The notes: generated by a model not told the origin, from the sequence alone. Numbered from the stretch's first letter, positions 46,168-55,695 are shown. The stretch is DNA of 64,000 bases from Prosthecobacter debontii (GCF_900167535.1 NZ_FUYE01000007.1:248001-312000), one strand, 5' to 3'. Made by a program: numbers and translations.

Positions 46168-46268
46168 CCCCTCACGAAGCGACTGCTGGCGGATGAGACG
46201 CACGAATGAGCGAAACGGATGCCAGATAAAGCTGAACCTAAACTTCAAATCTGAATCCTCGACTCTTC

Positions 46269-47288
46269 ATGAAAACGACTTCCTCTCTTTTGCTCGCTCT
46301 TACGCTGCTGAACACAGCTCAGGCGGGACTCATCACAGATCCTCTCAGTGTCACGACCGAAGGGTATCCACTCATTTTACAAGGGCTCATCACGGATCCA
46401 CTCAGTGCGTTGGATCCCCAGTTCCAAGTGCCTCCCTCAACCAGACAAGAAGGCTTCCGTCCCGCCGCTGCAACGGGTGAACCCCAGGAGCCACGACAGA
46501 CAGAAAATGGCGGGCATGCTGTCCAAGTGCCCGTGGATTATCGCAGCGATTCGGGGATGCTTCCTCTGAATGTGGATGAGATGGGTGAGCCTGTAGGTTA
46601 TCGTCGGTTGGATGACGGTTTTATTCCGAGCATCGTCGAGAATGGCTACCGTGACACACGCTTTCCTAACGACCAAGCTCAGATCGTCATCAAGGCTGAG
46701 TTTCCAGACTATCTGCCTCTGGATGAACGGCTCCCCATCGAGCTGGATGAAAATGGAGTGCCGGTGACAAGAGATTTCGCGAATGGAACCGATGTATTGG
46801 ACTGGATTGTCGGCCTTATCGGCGATCTCTCCACCGATAGCACCTTGCGTCTCAGTGACCTCATGATGAATCCCGAAGTCCATGCAGCACTTCATGCTCC
46901 AGGACCTCAGGGAGACGAGCTGCGTGGATACGTCGACTGGCTCATCATGACCGGCTTGGTGATTGGTTTTGATGGCATGGATGGCAGCGATGATCTCTAT
47001 GGAGATCAAGGCGATGACGAGTTGGCAGATCAGGCGGGTGACCAATCGACCGAACACATCATCTTGGGAGGTCCTGGTGGTGATACGCTTCAGCCTTATA
47101 ACCCATCGGTCATCCTTGGCGGTCCTGGTGGCGACACCCTCCAGCCCGATCACTCATCGATCATCTTGGGAGGTCCTGGCGGCGACACCCTCCAGCCTTA
47201 TAATCCATCGATCATCCTTGGCGGTCCTGGTGGCGACACCTTGGCTGGAGATTCTCAGGATCACAATCCTGACGTCTTCAATGATTGA
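46269..47288 (+). CDS. Hypothetical exported protein with Gly-Gly-Pro-Gly-Gly-Asp tandem repeats
   Basis: 339 aa, not recognised as a family. Signal peptide MKTTSSLLLALTLLNTAQAG, then a duplicated phrase (GLITDPLSVTT / GLITDPLSALD at 20-45). The middle is acidic (LPLDERLPIELDENGVP). GFDGMDGSDDLYGDQGDDELA near residue 240 resembles RTX calcium-binding nonapeptides. The C-terminus holds four 17-residue tandem repeats of the form IILGGPGGDTLQPYNPS, whose GGxGGDTL core looks like an RTX variant. Probably secreted and calcium-binding (inference). Followed by a terminator. An ECF-promoter-like motif precedes it. Confidence 0.7.
   Translation: MKTTSSLLLALTLLNTAQAGLITDPLSVTTEGYPLILQGLITDPLSALDPQFQVPPSTRQEGFRPAAATGEPQEPRQTENGGHAVQVPVDYRSDSGMLPLNVDEMGEPVGYRRLDDGFIPSIVENGYRDTRFPNDQAQIVIKAEFPDYLPLDERLPIELDENGVPVTRDFANGTDVLDWIVGLIGDLSTDSTLRLSDLMMNPEVHAALHAPGPQGDELRGYVDWLIMTGLVIGFDGMDGSDDLYGDQGDDELADQAGDQSTEHIILGGPGGDTLQPYNPSVILGGPGGDTLQPDHSSIILGGPGGDTLQPYNPSIILGGPGGDTLAGDSQDHNPDVFND
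47058..47261 (+). repeat. Four tandem 51-bp repeats coding the GGPGGDTL units
   Basis: Units start at 47058, 47109, 47160 and 47211; each codes 17 residues beginning I/V-I-L-G-G-P-G-G-D-T-L. Units 1 and 3 are nearly identical in protein; unit 4 diverges after the core. Confidence 0.85.
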
Positions 47289-47306
47289 ATTCCACCGCTG
47301 ATCTTC

Positions 47307-47347
47307 AAAACCCGGACTCTTGGAAACAAGGTCCGGGTTTTCTTTTT
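47307..47347 (+). terminator. Rho-independent terminator
   Basis: AAAACCCGGAC (47307-47317) pairs with GTCCGGGTTTT (47331-47341) with a second CTTG/CAAG pairing in the loop, then CTTTTT. Ends the repeat-protein gene. Confidence 0.88.
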
Positions 47348-47352
47348 CAAAC

Positions 47353-47381
47353 CTGTAACGCTGAACCTCAGACCGTGCATT
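47353..47381 (+). promoter_or_regulatory. ECF-promoter-like motif, copy 2
   Basis: CTGTAACG (47353-47360) and CGTGCATT (47374-47381), same spacing as copy 1. It lies 24 bases before the ATG of the FG-GAP protein, which fits a -35/-10 pair with a very short leader. Confidence 0.5.
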
Positions 47382-47405
47382 GCTGGCTGATTCCTTCTTC
47401 GACCC

Positions 47406-50036
47406 ATGAAACTGAAAACCCTCTTTTATCTCGGCCTCCTGGCGTATTCCGTTGGTCCTGTTGCGGGCATTGGACCCACAGTGCTCAAAATCCTCCCCAC
47501 TCAGAATGTTGAAGGAGAAGCTTCTTACTTCGGCAGTCCCATGGCCTTAAATGAGCGATGGCTCCTCATCTCGGATGCTTTTAATGATAGGAATGCTGAA
47601 GACGCGGGCATCGTTTATGTCTGTGATCCAAAGACCGGCAAACATCTCCGGCAGTTGACGCCTACCGATCCCAGCTTCAGGCATTTCTTTGGCAGCGGAG
47701 TCGCTTTATATGGCAACATCGCAACGGTGGGTGCCTCGGGCGATGATGACGTGACATTCGACGCCGGTGCGGTCTATCTCTTTGATGTCAGCACCGGGGA
47801 GCAAATACATAAGTTTACGGCTATGGACGGGTTGAGCGAAGACGGCTTGGGTGCCTGTGTCGCCCTGAATGATCGTTATGTCTTTGCGAGTGCCTATCAA
47901 AAGGACGGAGCACAAGGCGCTGTGTATGTCTTCGACTTACAGACGGGAGAAACGCTGCATAAACTCATGGCGGGTAATGGTGATCCTGGTGATGGCTTTG
48001 GCCTAACAATCAGTCTTTCAGGACCGCTGGTTATGATCTATGGATCAAACGCGCCTAGCGGCAGCAGCAGCGGTAGCACAGTCCATGTCTTTGACGTGGA
48101 GACAGGTGTGGAACTGCACATGCTGAGTACGGTAGGCGGTCTAAGCAGCGATGGTTTTGGAAGCAGCATTGCGGCCAGCGGTCACCTCGCCTTGATCGGT
48201 GCTTCGAGGGACAGGGATCTTGGAGCCAGTGCCGGGGCCGCTTATATCTTCGATCTGCGCACCGGGGAACAATTGCACAAACTGACCGCGACGGATGGTT
48301 CCTCCAGTGACTACTTCGGTGCTGCGGTAGCACTGAGTGGAAACTTGGCTTTGATCGGCGCTTACGGTGCTGATGGCGGATTCAGCGGCACAGGTGCGGT
48401 GTATCTTTTTGATCTGCAAAAGGGCACGCAGATCACCAAACTCTATGCGGCGGATCACCGGCAGAATAACTCGCAGTATGGACGCTTTGTTGCACTGCAT
48501 GGCGGCACGGCGGTGATCTCGGCAGGCAGCGATAACGAGTTGGAAGGATTTGGTGCCGCCTATTTAATGCAAGGTTTGGCAGCGCAACTGCCCACAGTGC
48601 CGCTGGCACGAAAAGGGGATTTTGCCCCGTTGACCAATGGGGCGACGTTTGCCAGTTTCACCACTTCCCAGATGAATGCGGATGGTGAAGGACTGCTGAT
48701 GGCGGGTCTTGCCAATGCGCCCAAGGGACAGACGAGCGGTCTGTGGAGTGAGCTTGCGGGCAGCCTGGACCTGCTGCTGCGTACCGGAGATGCGGTGGGG
48801 GATCTGAAGGTCAGCGCCCTGCAAACGCCGGTGACGCAGCACAGTGATCATGCGGCCTTTTATGCCAAGCTCAGCGGCACAGGGGTGTCGGCTTTGAATG
48901 ACCTGATGCTGGTGCGGGATGACGGAGATGCGCTTCTGCAGCTGCTACGTGAGGGAGATACGCTGATGGAGGCGGGCTTCAGCGGTCAGGCGATCAAAAG
49001 CCTGGGTGCCATGGCTGTGAGCACCACGCAACCTCAGGTCGCAGTGCTGACGACGCTGAGCGCTGCAAGCACGGCGGACAGCGCCATCGTGCTGCATGAT
49101 CTGGCGACAGATACGGTTCTGGATGGGTTGCGCGAAGGTGATGAAAGTCCGGTTGCGGGTGTGAACTATGGCCAAATCTCCCGGGTCAGCATGACCGGCA
49201 GCATGGTGATAGCGAATGTGGCGCTCAGCGGTGACAAGACCGCGAACAATGCGGTGGTGGGCTTCAGCTCAGGCGCGGCCAAAACAATCCTGGCACGCAA
49301 AGGAGACACCGCGCCGGGGACCGCCGGGAAGTTCAGTGTCTTCAAAGGCGAGTGCAGCAGCGGCCTGAATGATGTGCTGGTCCGCGCTACGCTGAGCGGT
49401 GTCAGCGGTAGCATGAATGAGGGTCTGTGGGCCTGGAAAGACGGCAGCCTGCGACTGGTGGCGCAAAAAGGTGCGCAGGTCAGCGGCCTAACGACAGGTA
49501 TGAAATACGCTCAGTTTGTCCGCTCCTGGATCTGTGGCGGCGAGCGCGTGCTGGTGCTGGCCAAACTCAGCGGCACCGGTATCAAAGGGACGAATGATCA
49601 GGCGCTGTTGCTTATCCTGCCCTCCGGTGATGTGAAGGTGCTGATGCAGGAGGGAGACGTCTTTCCAGGAACGGATGCGGCCACCATCGGAACCATTCAG
49701 CAGGTGGAGGTGGATGCGGGCAGCGGAACCTATGCGATCATGGGCACGCTCTTGGGTGTCTCCAAAAGCGCGGATCAATGCCTGTGGGTCGGGGATGTGG
49801 ATGTGAGCATCACGCCTGGTTATGAGGCTCTTCTGCGTCCAGGTCTCCGCCTGAGGGAGGGCAGCTATCAGGGTCTGCTGGGCGGCACGGCCAGCCTGAC
49901 GACCATGAAGCTCCTGGTGTCGGCGGAAACCACCGGAATGGGCGGGCGCGGCCTGGGCAGCCCTGTGTCAGGTGGTGGTGTGGCAGTGCTGCTGACGTTT
50001 AGCGATAAGAGCCAGCAGGTAGGCATTCTTCGTTGA
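47406..50036 (+). CDS. Secreted FG-GAP/beta-propeller repeat protein
   Basis: 876 aa. Signal peptide MKLKTLFYLGLLAYSVGPVAG. Residues about 40-390 have six to seven FG-GAP-like blades, each of the form FGSGVALYGNIATVGASGDDD...GAVYLFDVSTGEQIHKFTA, forming a predicted beta-propeller. The second half (about 395-870) has a different repeat with phrases such as LARKGDFAPLTNGATF, LLRTGDAVGDL and LAKLSGTGIKGTNDQALLL, likely another propeller-like domain. GC content rises in the second half. Directly before the ECF sigma factor gene (43 bases). Surface adhesion or sensing is possible; the function is unknown. Confidence 0.75.
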   Translation: MKLKTLFYLGLLAYSVGPVAGIGPTVLKILPTQNVEGEASYFGSPMALNERWLLISDAFNDRNAEDAGIVYVCDPKTGKHLRQLTPTDPSFRHFFGSGVALYGNIATVGASGDDDVTFDAGAVYLFDVSTGEQIHKFTAMDGLSEDGLGACVALNDRYVFASAYQKDGAQGAVYVFDLQTGETLHKLMAGNGDPGDGFGLTISLSGPLVMIYGSNAPSGSSSGSTVHVFDVETGVELHMLSTVGGLSSDGFGSSIAASGHLALIGASRDRDLGASAGAAYIFDLRTGEQLHKLTATDGSSSDYFGAAVALSGNLALIGAYGADGGFSGTGAVYLFDLQKGTQITKLYAADHRQNNSQYGRFVALHGGTAVISAGSDNELEGFGAAYLMQGLAAQLPTVPLARKGDFAPLTNGATFASFTTSQMNADGEGLLMAGLANAPKGQTSGLWSELAGSLDLLLRTGDAVGDLKVSALQTPVTQHSDHAAFYAKLSGTGVSALNDLMLVRDDGDALLQLLREGDTLMEAGFSGQAIKSLGAMAVSTTQPQVAVLTTLSAASTADSAIVLHDLATDTVLDGLREGDESPVAGVNYGQISRVSMTGSMVIANVALSGDKTANNAVVGFSSGAAKTILARKGDTAPGTAGKFSVFKGECSSGLNDVLVRATLSGVSGSMNEGLWAWKDGSLRLVAQKGAQVSGLTTGMKYAQFVRSWICGGERVLVLAKLSGTGIKGTNDQALLLILPSGDVKVLMQEGDVFPGTDAATIGTIQQVEVDAGSGTYAIMGTLLGVSKSADQCLWVGDVDVSITPGYEALLRPGLRLREGSYQGLLGGTASLTTMKLLVSAETTGMGGRGLGSPVSGGGVAVLLTFSDKSQQVGILR

Positions 50037-50079
50037 TCGGCTTTTCCTTTGGCGATTTCCGATCCATCTTTCCGCGATC

Positions 50080-50829
50080 ATGACGACGACCCTAGCACCC
50101 AAACGTGCCACCTCTCGCACGGGCCTGCTGCCGCACACGCCTTGGACCCAGCTCATGCGGTCACGGGGGGGAGACACGGTGGCGCAGGAGGCGCTGGGGC
50201 AGGTGGTGGGTCTCTACTGGCGGCCTATCCAAATCTGTGTTAAAAAGCGTGGGTTTGATGAACACGATGCGGAGGATCTCACCCAGGAGTTTTTGGCCAA
50301 CATTGTGCAAAAGGGCTACTTTGATCGAGTGGATCCAGCCAAGGGAAGGCTCCGCTCTTACTTGCTGACGGCGCTTAATCATTACCTAGCCAACGTCTGG
50401 CGTAGCCGCAACGCACAGCGGCGAGGTCATGGGGCGGCTCACTTGTCACTGGATTCGGAGCCTGAGGAGGGGGCCCCGCCGTTGGATCTGCCAGACCTGC
50501 GCACACCGGATGAGGAATTTGATCGCGAGTGGGCGCTGACTGTGCTGGACAATGTCTTGCATGAACTGCGTCATGATTATGATGCGCAGGGAAAGTTGGA
50601 GGTGTTTGAGGTCCTCAGTCCGGCCTTATCCGTGGCGGATGGTCAAACCGATGCTGTGGCAATGGGGCAAAGACTAGGCATGACCAGCGGCGCCGTCCGG
50701 GTGGCGCTACATCGGATGCGGCTGCGATATCGTAACCTGCTCTATCGTCACGTCGCGGCGACGGTGGAGCATGAAGATCAAGTGGAACCAGAGATCCGGT
50801 CGATGATCCAAATGCTGCGCCGGAGATGA
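50080..50829 (+). CDS. ECF-type RNA polymerase sigma factor
   Basis: 249 aa. Region 2 is FDEHDAEDLTQEFLANIVQKGYFDRVDPAKGRLRSYLLTALNHYLANVWR (about 60-110), typical of sigma-70 region 2 in the planctomycete/verrucomicrobial ECF groups; region 4 is AMGQRLGMTSGAVRVALHRMRLRYRNLL (about 190-217), the helix-turn-helix for -35 contact. A 60-residue linker separates them. It is followed after 23 bases by a membrane Ser/Thr kinase; such ECF-kinase pairs form signalling units in these phyla where the kinase replaces an anti-sigma factor. The two motifs at 46139 and 47353 are candidate targets. Confidence 0.88.
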   Translation: MTTTLAPKRATSRTGLLPHTPWTQLMRSRGGDTVAQEALGQVVGLYWRPIQICVKKRGFDEHDAEDLTQEFLANIVQKGYFDRVDPAKGRLRSYLLTALNHYLANVWRSRNAQRRGHGAAHLSLDSEPEEGAPPLDLPDLRTPDEEFDREWALTVLDNVLHELRHDYDAQGKLEVFEVLSPALSVADGQTDAVAMGQRLGMTSGAVRVALHRMRLRYRNLLYRHVAATVEHEDQVEPEIRSMIQMLRRR

Positions 50830-50852
50830 CGCCTGAAATAAATCAGATCTGA

Positions 50853-53800
50853 ATGATGGAAGAAATTCCAAGGACGCCACCCAATCAGGATCCGGATGCC
50901 GCTGCGGATTTCCTGGAGGCAGTGCTTTTTGGTAGCGCAGCCGAAGATGGATTTGACCAAGCGACGGTGGATCTCAGCGCGGACTTGCCTCTAGTCGAAG
51001 GCTATCGGTTGATTCGTTTGTTAGGGGAAGGTGGCTTTGGGATGGTCTATCTGGCCGAGCAGCGTGTGCCCATACGGCGTCGTGTCGCCATGAAAGTGCT
51101 AAGACCCGGAACCACCACTCGGGAGTTGCTTGCCCGCTTCGAGCAGGAACGGCAAGCCTTGGCGCTGATGAATCATCCGCACATTGCCAAGATCTATGAT
51201 GCCGGTGAAACGGAAGATGGAAGGCCTTTCATCACGATGGAATTGGTGGAAGGACGAACGATTGACCGCCATGCGGAAAAGATCAGTTTGCCGGACAAGG
51301 TCATGCTCATGCGCGATGTGTCTCGTGCCGTGGCGCACGCGCATCATAAGGGCGTCATTCATCGGGATCTCAAGCCTTCGAACATCCTTATCGCGGAGTC
51401 CGTAGAAGGCAGGGGCGAGCCGCGTGTGATTGACTTTGGCATCGCCAAGGCCCTCGACGGACCGCTTTCCGCCCAGGTGATGTTTACGCAGATCCGTCAG
51501 GTGGTGGGAACGCCTGGCTACATGAGCCCTGAGCGGCAACACACTTCCCAGATCAGCCATATTGCCGATACACGGGCGGACGTGTTTGCCTTGGGAGCCA
51601 TTTTGTGGGAATTGCTGACGGGGAGGACTCCGTTGCAACGAGCGGACAACGGAGGCACGCAGATTATTCTCCCAGAGTTGAAATCTGTGCCTGCGGAGCT
51701 GCGGTGGATCACGGAGAAAGCTACCGATGCCGACATGGAAAGGCGCTATCCCGATGCCGGAGGGCTGGCGGATGAGTTAGATAATTATTTGTTGGGTCTG
51801 CCTTTGAAGGCGGCTCCCAAAAGTACTCGATATGTGCTTCACAAATGGACACAGCGGCACCGCACGGCTACGGCAGCGGTGATGATCATGGCTCTGACGT
51901 TGATGGTTTCAGCATGGGTTTTGGTCCGTAACTACACTCGGCTGGAAGGGGCTTTATCCCAGACCCGGGAAAGCCAAACGGCGAGCCAACGCACCCTCAG
52001 TCATGTGGACTACCTGCTCGGCCTGGATCATGAAAAGGGAGATCCGGTGCGGGCGATGGCCCACTGGGCACGCGCTCTGACCAACGACCCGGCCAATGAA
52101 GCGGCACGAGGCATGCTGGCCTCCACTTTGGAGAACGCTTCTTACTTCCGGCCTATCGGCAGCCCCGTCTCGTTGCCCTCAGGAGAACTGCGTCATCTGG
52201 TGATTTCTGCCGAGGGACGATGGGCCGCCATGATCTGGGGTGAAGGTGAGCGTGAGACGCTGGCGCGTGTTCAGCGTGGCTCAACGAAGGTGGAGCTACA
52301 TCCGATTCCGGCCGATGGGCGGATGAAAATGCTGGCCATTTCTATGAACGGGCACGTAGCTCTGGCTGGTGCGCAAGGTCCGGTGGGGTTGATGGGTCCT
52401 GGTGGCTCATGGGAGGCCTCGGAAACAACGATTCCTGGGCAACGTGCCTTGATTTGGACGCCTGAAGAGAAGCTCTGGTGTCTAGGATTCCAAAGTGTGT
52501 CGTTGATGGATGAACATGGGAAGGATGTGGAGACACCGACGGTCTGGCCGGAACAAATCACCTGTTGGGATGCGACAGACTCTGGCGGATTTTTAGGGCT
52601 GGGCTTCGAATCAGGCAGCATCCTGGTATTGGATGGATTGGGGCTCGTTCCAGATCGGCGCACAGGGCTGTATCCAGCTCCCGTCATGAGCCTAACCCTG
52701 TCCGAGGATGGCACGGGTATGGCCGCCTCATGGCCGGATGGTCGAGTGTGGTTGAGCGACAAGACGGGTGAAGAGTGGAGCTTTCGCACGGAGGGCGTTC
52801 TGGATCTCCAGTTTTTGCCGCGCGGGGATAGCTTATTAGTGAGGGGGCCAGAAAAGCTCGGCATTTGGAATTTGAGCCAACGTAAACCTATTCTGATGGA
52901 GGCGGTCAGCCATCCTCTGAGAGATGTGATTGCAATGGATGAAGGCCACCTGCTGTACCTGCCCACTTTTGGCGAAGCCCAGTTACATGCTATCGATGGA
53001 GAAAAGACTTGGATGAAGTTACCGGGTTTCCAAGGGCGGCTCTCGTGTGCTACAGCTTTGCAGGGATCGGCGATGGTTCTGATCGAGGAGGATAGCCGCA
53101 CTTTGGAATGGCTAGCTTGGCAAGGCCATCAAGCGACGCCGTCGGTTCGAGAAACGAGCAGGAGCTGGGCTACCATGCGGTGTGTGAAGCACAAGTTGTT
53201 AGGCTTGGACCGAGAGGGCAACGTCTTTCAGCACGATGGAAAATGGAACATGAAAACACTTTGGAATGCACTGCAGGGCCCTGTACGTCTCGGCGCGATG
53301 GATGCGGAGGGGAAAACAGTGCTCGCGGATGTGCCATGGAGCCAACAACTGCTCACCGTTCAACAGGGGCAGCCGCCATTGATGAGAGATTGGGGGGTGG
53401 ATCGCCCTAGTTGCCTGACTTTATCAGCCGATGGCAGCCTAGCCGCTCTGGGCTATCCAGGTGGCGCGATCCAGATTTGGGATCTGAAAAACAATGCCCA
53501 GCTCGTCTCTCGAAACTGGCAACGAGGTCCGATCTTAAGTGTGGCATTTGTGACCCAGGGACAGCTTGCTTTGGCTACCGGTAGTCAGGTGATCTTATGG
53601 CATTGGCCATCGGCCAAGCAGTTTGTCATTCCACACGAAGTCCAAGATGGCTGTGTGGCGATGGCTGCTGATACAAAGGGAAACCGTTTGGCTTTGGCTA
53701 CTGCATCGGGGACGGTTTACGTGATCAGCACACAGACAGGACTGAGGATCTCCACGCAGTGGGAAGGCTCGCCGAAAGTCGCCGGTCTGTGCTGGAATGA

Positions 53801-53966
53801 GGAAGGGAGCGGCCTATGGTGTGTCAGCCATCAGGGCCATCTTTTTCAGAGGCGTGTTCCTGCAACTCTAGGCAAGTCATCAAGCGAAGTGGAAAGATAC
53901 TTGGGCGTGAGATTGGATGGTCAGGGTAACTTGGTCCGGCGCCGCGATGGCCTTTTCAATCCGTGA
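50853..53966 (+). CDS. Membrane Ser/Thr protein kinase with extracytoplasmic WD40-like domain
   Basis: 1037 aa. Kinase domain about 50-325: P-loop LLGEGGFGMVY (57-67), catalytic Lys K81 in VAMKVL, HRDLKPSN with D172, VIDFGIAK (metal-binding D) and GTPGYMSPE. One transmembrane helix at about 343-363 (AAVMIMALTLMVSAWVLV). The rest (about 440-1035) is WD40-like repeats outside the membrane (LTLSEDGTGMAASWPDGRVWLSD, LTLSADGSLAALGYPGGAIQIWD), probably the sensor. Cotranscribed with the ECF sigma factor. All kinase motifs are intact, so it is predicted active. Its stop overlaps the 3' end of the next gene by 11 bases. Confidence 0.93.
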   Translation: MMEEIPRTPPNQDPDAAADFLEAVLFGSAAEDGFDQATVDLSADLPLVEGYRLIRLLGEGGFGMVYLAEQRVPIRRRVAMKVLRPGTTTRELLARFEQERQALALMNHPHIAKIYDAGETEDGRPFITMELVEGRTIDRHAEKISLPDKVMLMRDVSRAVAHAHHKGVIHRDLKPSNILIAESVEGRGEPRVIDFGIAKALDGPLSAQVMFTQIRQVVGTPGYMSPERQHTSQISHIADTRADVFALGAILWELLTGRTPLQRADNGGTQIILPELKSVPAELRWITEKATDADMERRYPDAGGLADELDNYLLGLPLKAAPKSTRYVLHKWTQRHRTATAAVMIMALTLMVSAWVLVRNYTRLEGALSQTRESQTASQRTLSHVDYLLGLDHEKGDPVRAMAHWARALTNDPANEAARGMLASTLENASYFRPIGSPVSLPSGELRHLVISAEGRWAAMIWGEGERETLARVQRGSTKVELHPIPADGRMKMLAISMNGHVALAGAQGPVGLMGPGGSWEASETTIPGQRALIWTPEEKLWCLGFQSVSLMDEHGKDVETPTVWPEQITCWDATDSGGFLGLGFESGSILVLDGLGLVPDRRTGLYPAPVMSLTLSEDGTGMAASWPDGRVWLSDKTGEEWSFRTEGVLDLQFLPRGDSLLVRGPEKLGIWNLSQRKPILMEAVSHPLRDVIAMDEGHLLYLPTFGEAQLHAIDGEKTWMKLPGFQGRLSCATALQGSAMVLIEEDSRTLEWLAWQGHQATPSVRETSRSWATMRCVKHKLLGLDREGNVFQHDGKWNMKTLWNALQGPVRLGAMDAEGKTVLADVPWSQQLLTVQQGQPPLMRDWGVDRPSCLTLSADGSLAALGYPGGAIQIWDLKNNAQLVSRNWQRGPILSVAFVTQGQLALATGSQVILWHWPSAKQFVIPHEVQDGCVAMAADTKGNRLALATASGTVYVISTQTGLRISTQWEGSPKVAGLCWNEEGSGLWCVSHQGHLFQRRVPATLGKSSSEVERYLGVRLDGQGNLVRRRDGLFNP

Positions 53967-54756
53967 CCACAAACATTGCTGCAAAGGTGTTCGGGGAGAA
54001 CTTGGTGTTTGGGGCAGGGGAGGTGATCATCTGGGATATGTCGCCATCCAAATAGAGCGCGTCTTGGCAACCTAGGTGTAGCAAGGCGCGGGAGAGCTGG
54101 TGAAAGGTGACCCTTCCTCGTGCGCGGTCATCGCGGTCACTCATCAGGAAAATGATTTCCTGGGTTTGAGCTACGATGGCTATGGCACTGCGCTGTCTTT
54201 TGTTAGGCGAGTCCACTTTGAACGCCGGATGGATCACGCCTTTGCGCAGGAGCAGAGGCCCGGATTGATTGGCAAGGCGGGGCTTCAGATTCAAAGCTGG
54301 ATACTCGTTTGTGGAGACGATGCCTGGGCCTGCTTGATCATCGAGATAAAAGACTCCATTGGGTTTCAAAAAGAAGTTTCCAAAGCCGTCAGCGGTGTTC
54401 AGCGGTACGAGTTGTTTTGAACAACATATTGTTAGGCCACATGGCTTAGGGCCGCTTTCATAAATGCCTGCATTCGTCGCGAAGAGGATCTTTCTTCCTT
54501 CTCGAGTGAGTTGCTTTTGCAAGCCCCCGAAATCGGCAAGGGGTGCGCCCGTGTCGTCCAGCCAGCGCAGATCTAGAGATGAGTGTTTTTCGGCAGCGAT
54601 GCGATAAAGGTGGTAGAGAGCGCCTTCGTATTCCAGATGCTGGGTGTCAGCTCTGACTGGACGGACGAAAGTCCCCACGATGACTGCCACCAGGCCGAAT
54701 GAAAATTGAAGCCGTTTTTTGGGGCTCCGATTCAGCGAACAGATGAGCGAGATCAT
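53956..54756 (-). CDS. Phosphodiester glycosidase family protein (DUF2233/NAGPA-like)
   Basis: About 266 aa. N-terminal hydrophobic segment (LQFSFGLVAVIVGTFVRPVRA) for export. The body matches the NAGPA/DUF2233 fold: ILFATNAGIYESGPKPCGL, FFLKPNGVFYLDD, LANQSGPLLLRKGVIHPAF, RSAIAIV and GCQDALYLDGDISQM, the last holding the conserved Asp. Family members cleave sugar phosphodiesters. The ATG at 54756 is preferred; a GTG at 54783 would add nine residues. Converges on the kinase gene with an 11-base overlap. Confidence 0.85.
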   Translation of the reverse strand: MISLICSLNRSPKKRLQFSFGLVAVIVGTFVRPVRADTQHLEYEGALYHLYRIAAEKHSSLDLRWLDDTGAPLADFGGLQKQLTREGRKILFATNAGIYESGPKPCGLTICCSKQLVPLNTADGFGNFFLKPNGVFYLDDQAGPGIVSTNEYPALNLKPRLANQSGPLLLRKGVIHPAFKVDSPNKRQRSAIAIVAQTQEIIFLMSDRDDRARGRVTFHQLSRALLHLGCQDALYLDGDISQMITSPAPNTKFSPNTFAAMFVVTD

Positions 54757-54819
54757 CCCCCATGAAGGCGATGAACTTGTCACAGGTCAATGCGTTTTGG
54801 GCTAGTAGAGGCTAATCAC

Positions 54820-55272
54820 ATGATCCGTCGCCTTTTAGCTCTCTTAGTTACTCTTGCCATCTGTGGAACCATGGTTTGGTTTGGCTGGACTGGATTTTCT
54901 AAGTCTAAAGCCAGTGAAAATTGGCCGACGGCTCCGGGAGTCATTTCGAGTTCCCGAGTCGTTGAACACACCAAGAGAAGTTCTGGGACGACCAACAAGA
55001 AGTTCGAGGCCAAGATCCATTACCGTTATGAGGTGAACGGTCAAAGTTATCAAAGCGACCAGGTCACCTTCATGGACGGCCGCTTTAATACGCGTAGCAG
55101 TGCAGAGTCTCTGGCGAATCAATTTCCCACAGGCTTGGAGGTGAAGGTATTCTATAATCCCGAGGCACCTGCGGAGGCCGTTTTGAAAAGAGATATCAGC
55201 CTCTTGACTCTGGGACTGATGATTGGCGGCGTGCTGTTTTTCTTCATCATGCTGAAGGTGTTCGTGATTTGA
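54820..55272 (+). CDS. DUF3592 membrane protein
   Basis: 150 aa. Transmembrane helix 1 at about 4-24 (LLALLVTLAICGTMVWFGWTGF), an extracytoplasmic beta domain (WPTAPGVISSSRVVEHTKR ... YRYEVNGQSYQSDQVTF ... VKVFYNPEAPAEAVL), then helix 2 (LLTLGLMIGGVLFFFIMLKVFV). The WPTxxGxIxxS, Y.Y.V.G..Y and V.Y.P..P..A blocks define DUF3592. Role unknown. Start at the ATG 54820 just before the first helix. Confidence 0.88.
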   Translation: MIRRLLALLVTLAICGTMVWFGWTGFSKSKASENWPTAPGVISSSRVVEHTKRSSGTTNKKFEAKIHYRYEVNGQSYQSDQVTFMDGRFNTRSSAESLANQFPTGLEVKVFYNPEAPAEAVLKRDISLLTLGLMIGGVLFFFIMLKVFVI

Positions 55273-55323
55273 AGCTGAAGAGCAGGGCCCTGATCGAACG
55301 GGAGAAGTGAACTCTAAGAGAAG

Positions 55324-55695
55324 TCACTCTTTCAGGGTCGCATTCGGGAACACAAAAACGAGAGTATTGGCGGTTCGCCCGCGAGCCTCGGTCATCGAGG
55401 CTTTCATGGCCCGCATACTTTGCCTCACGGTCTCTTCTTTCTCCGGTTTCAACGGAATCCGAATGTAAGCCGTTGTGGAGGTCTGGTCTGCTACGACTTG
55501 AACCGTCCGGCGCATGCAGCCAGAGTTGATCAGGCTACGACGCACAAATTCCGCTTCGTGAAGATCAATGATGCTGATGACAAGAGCGGTCTCAATCTTT
55601 CGGTCACTCAGATTGGTGCATGAACTGAGGGTGAAGAGAGGGATGCCGAAGGCGATGAAGGAAAGGGTGATGCGAGGAAAGGCGAATGAGGTCAT
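55324..55695 (-). CDS. Hypothetical lipoprotein
   Basis: 123 aa, not recognised. Lipoprotein signal LSFIAFGIPLFTLSSC (Cys at about 26) and a small alpha/beta domain (KIETALVISIIDLHEAEFVRRSL ... TAYIRIPLKPEKEETVRQSMRAMKASM). It starts 33 bases downstream of the mnmG stop on the same strand and may be cotranscribed. The fold could be ACT- or BON-like but I see no decisive motif. Confidence 0.6.
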   Translation of the reverse strand: MTSFAFPRITLSFIAFGIPLFTLSSCTNLSDRKIETALVISIIDLHEAEFVRRSLINSGCMRRTVQVVADQTSTTAYIRIPLKPEKEETVRQSMRAMKASMTEARGRTANTLVFVFPNATLKE

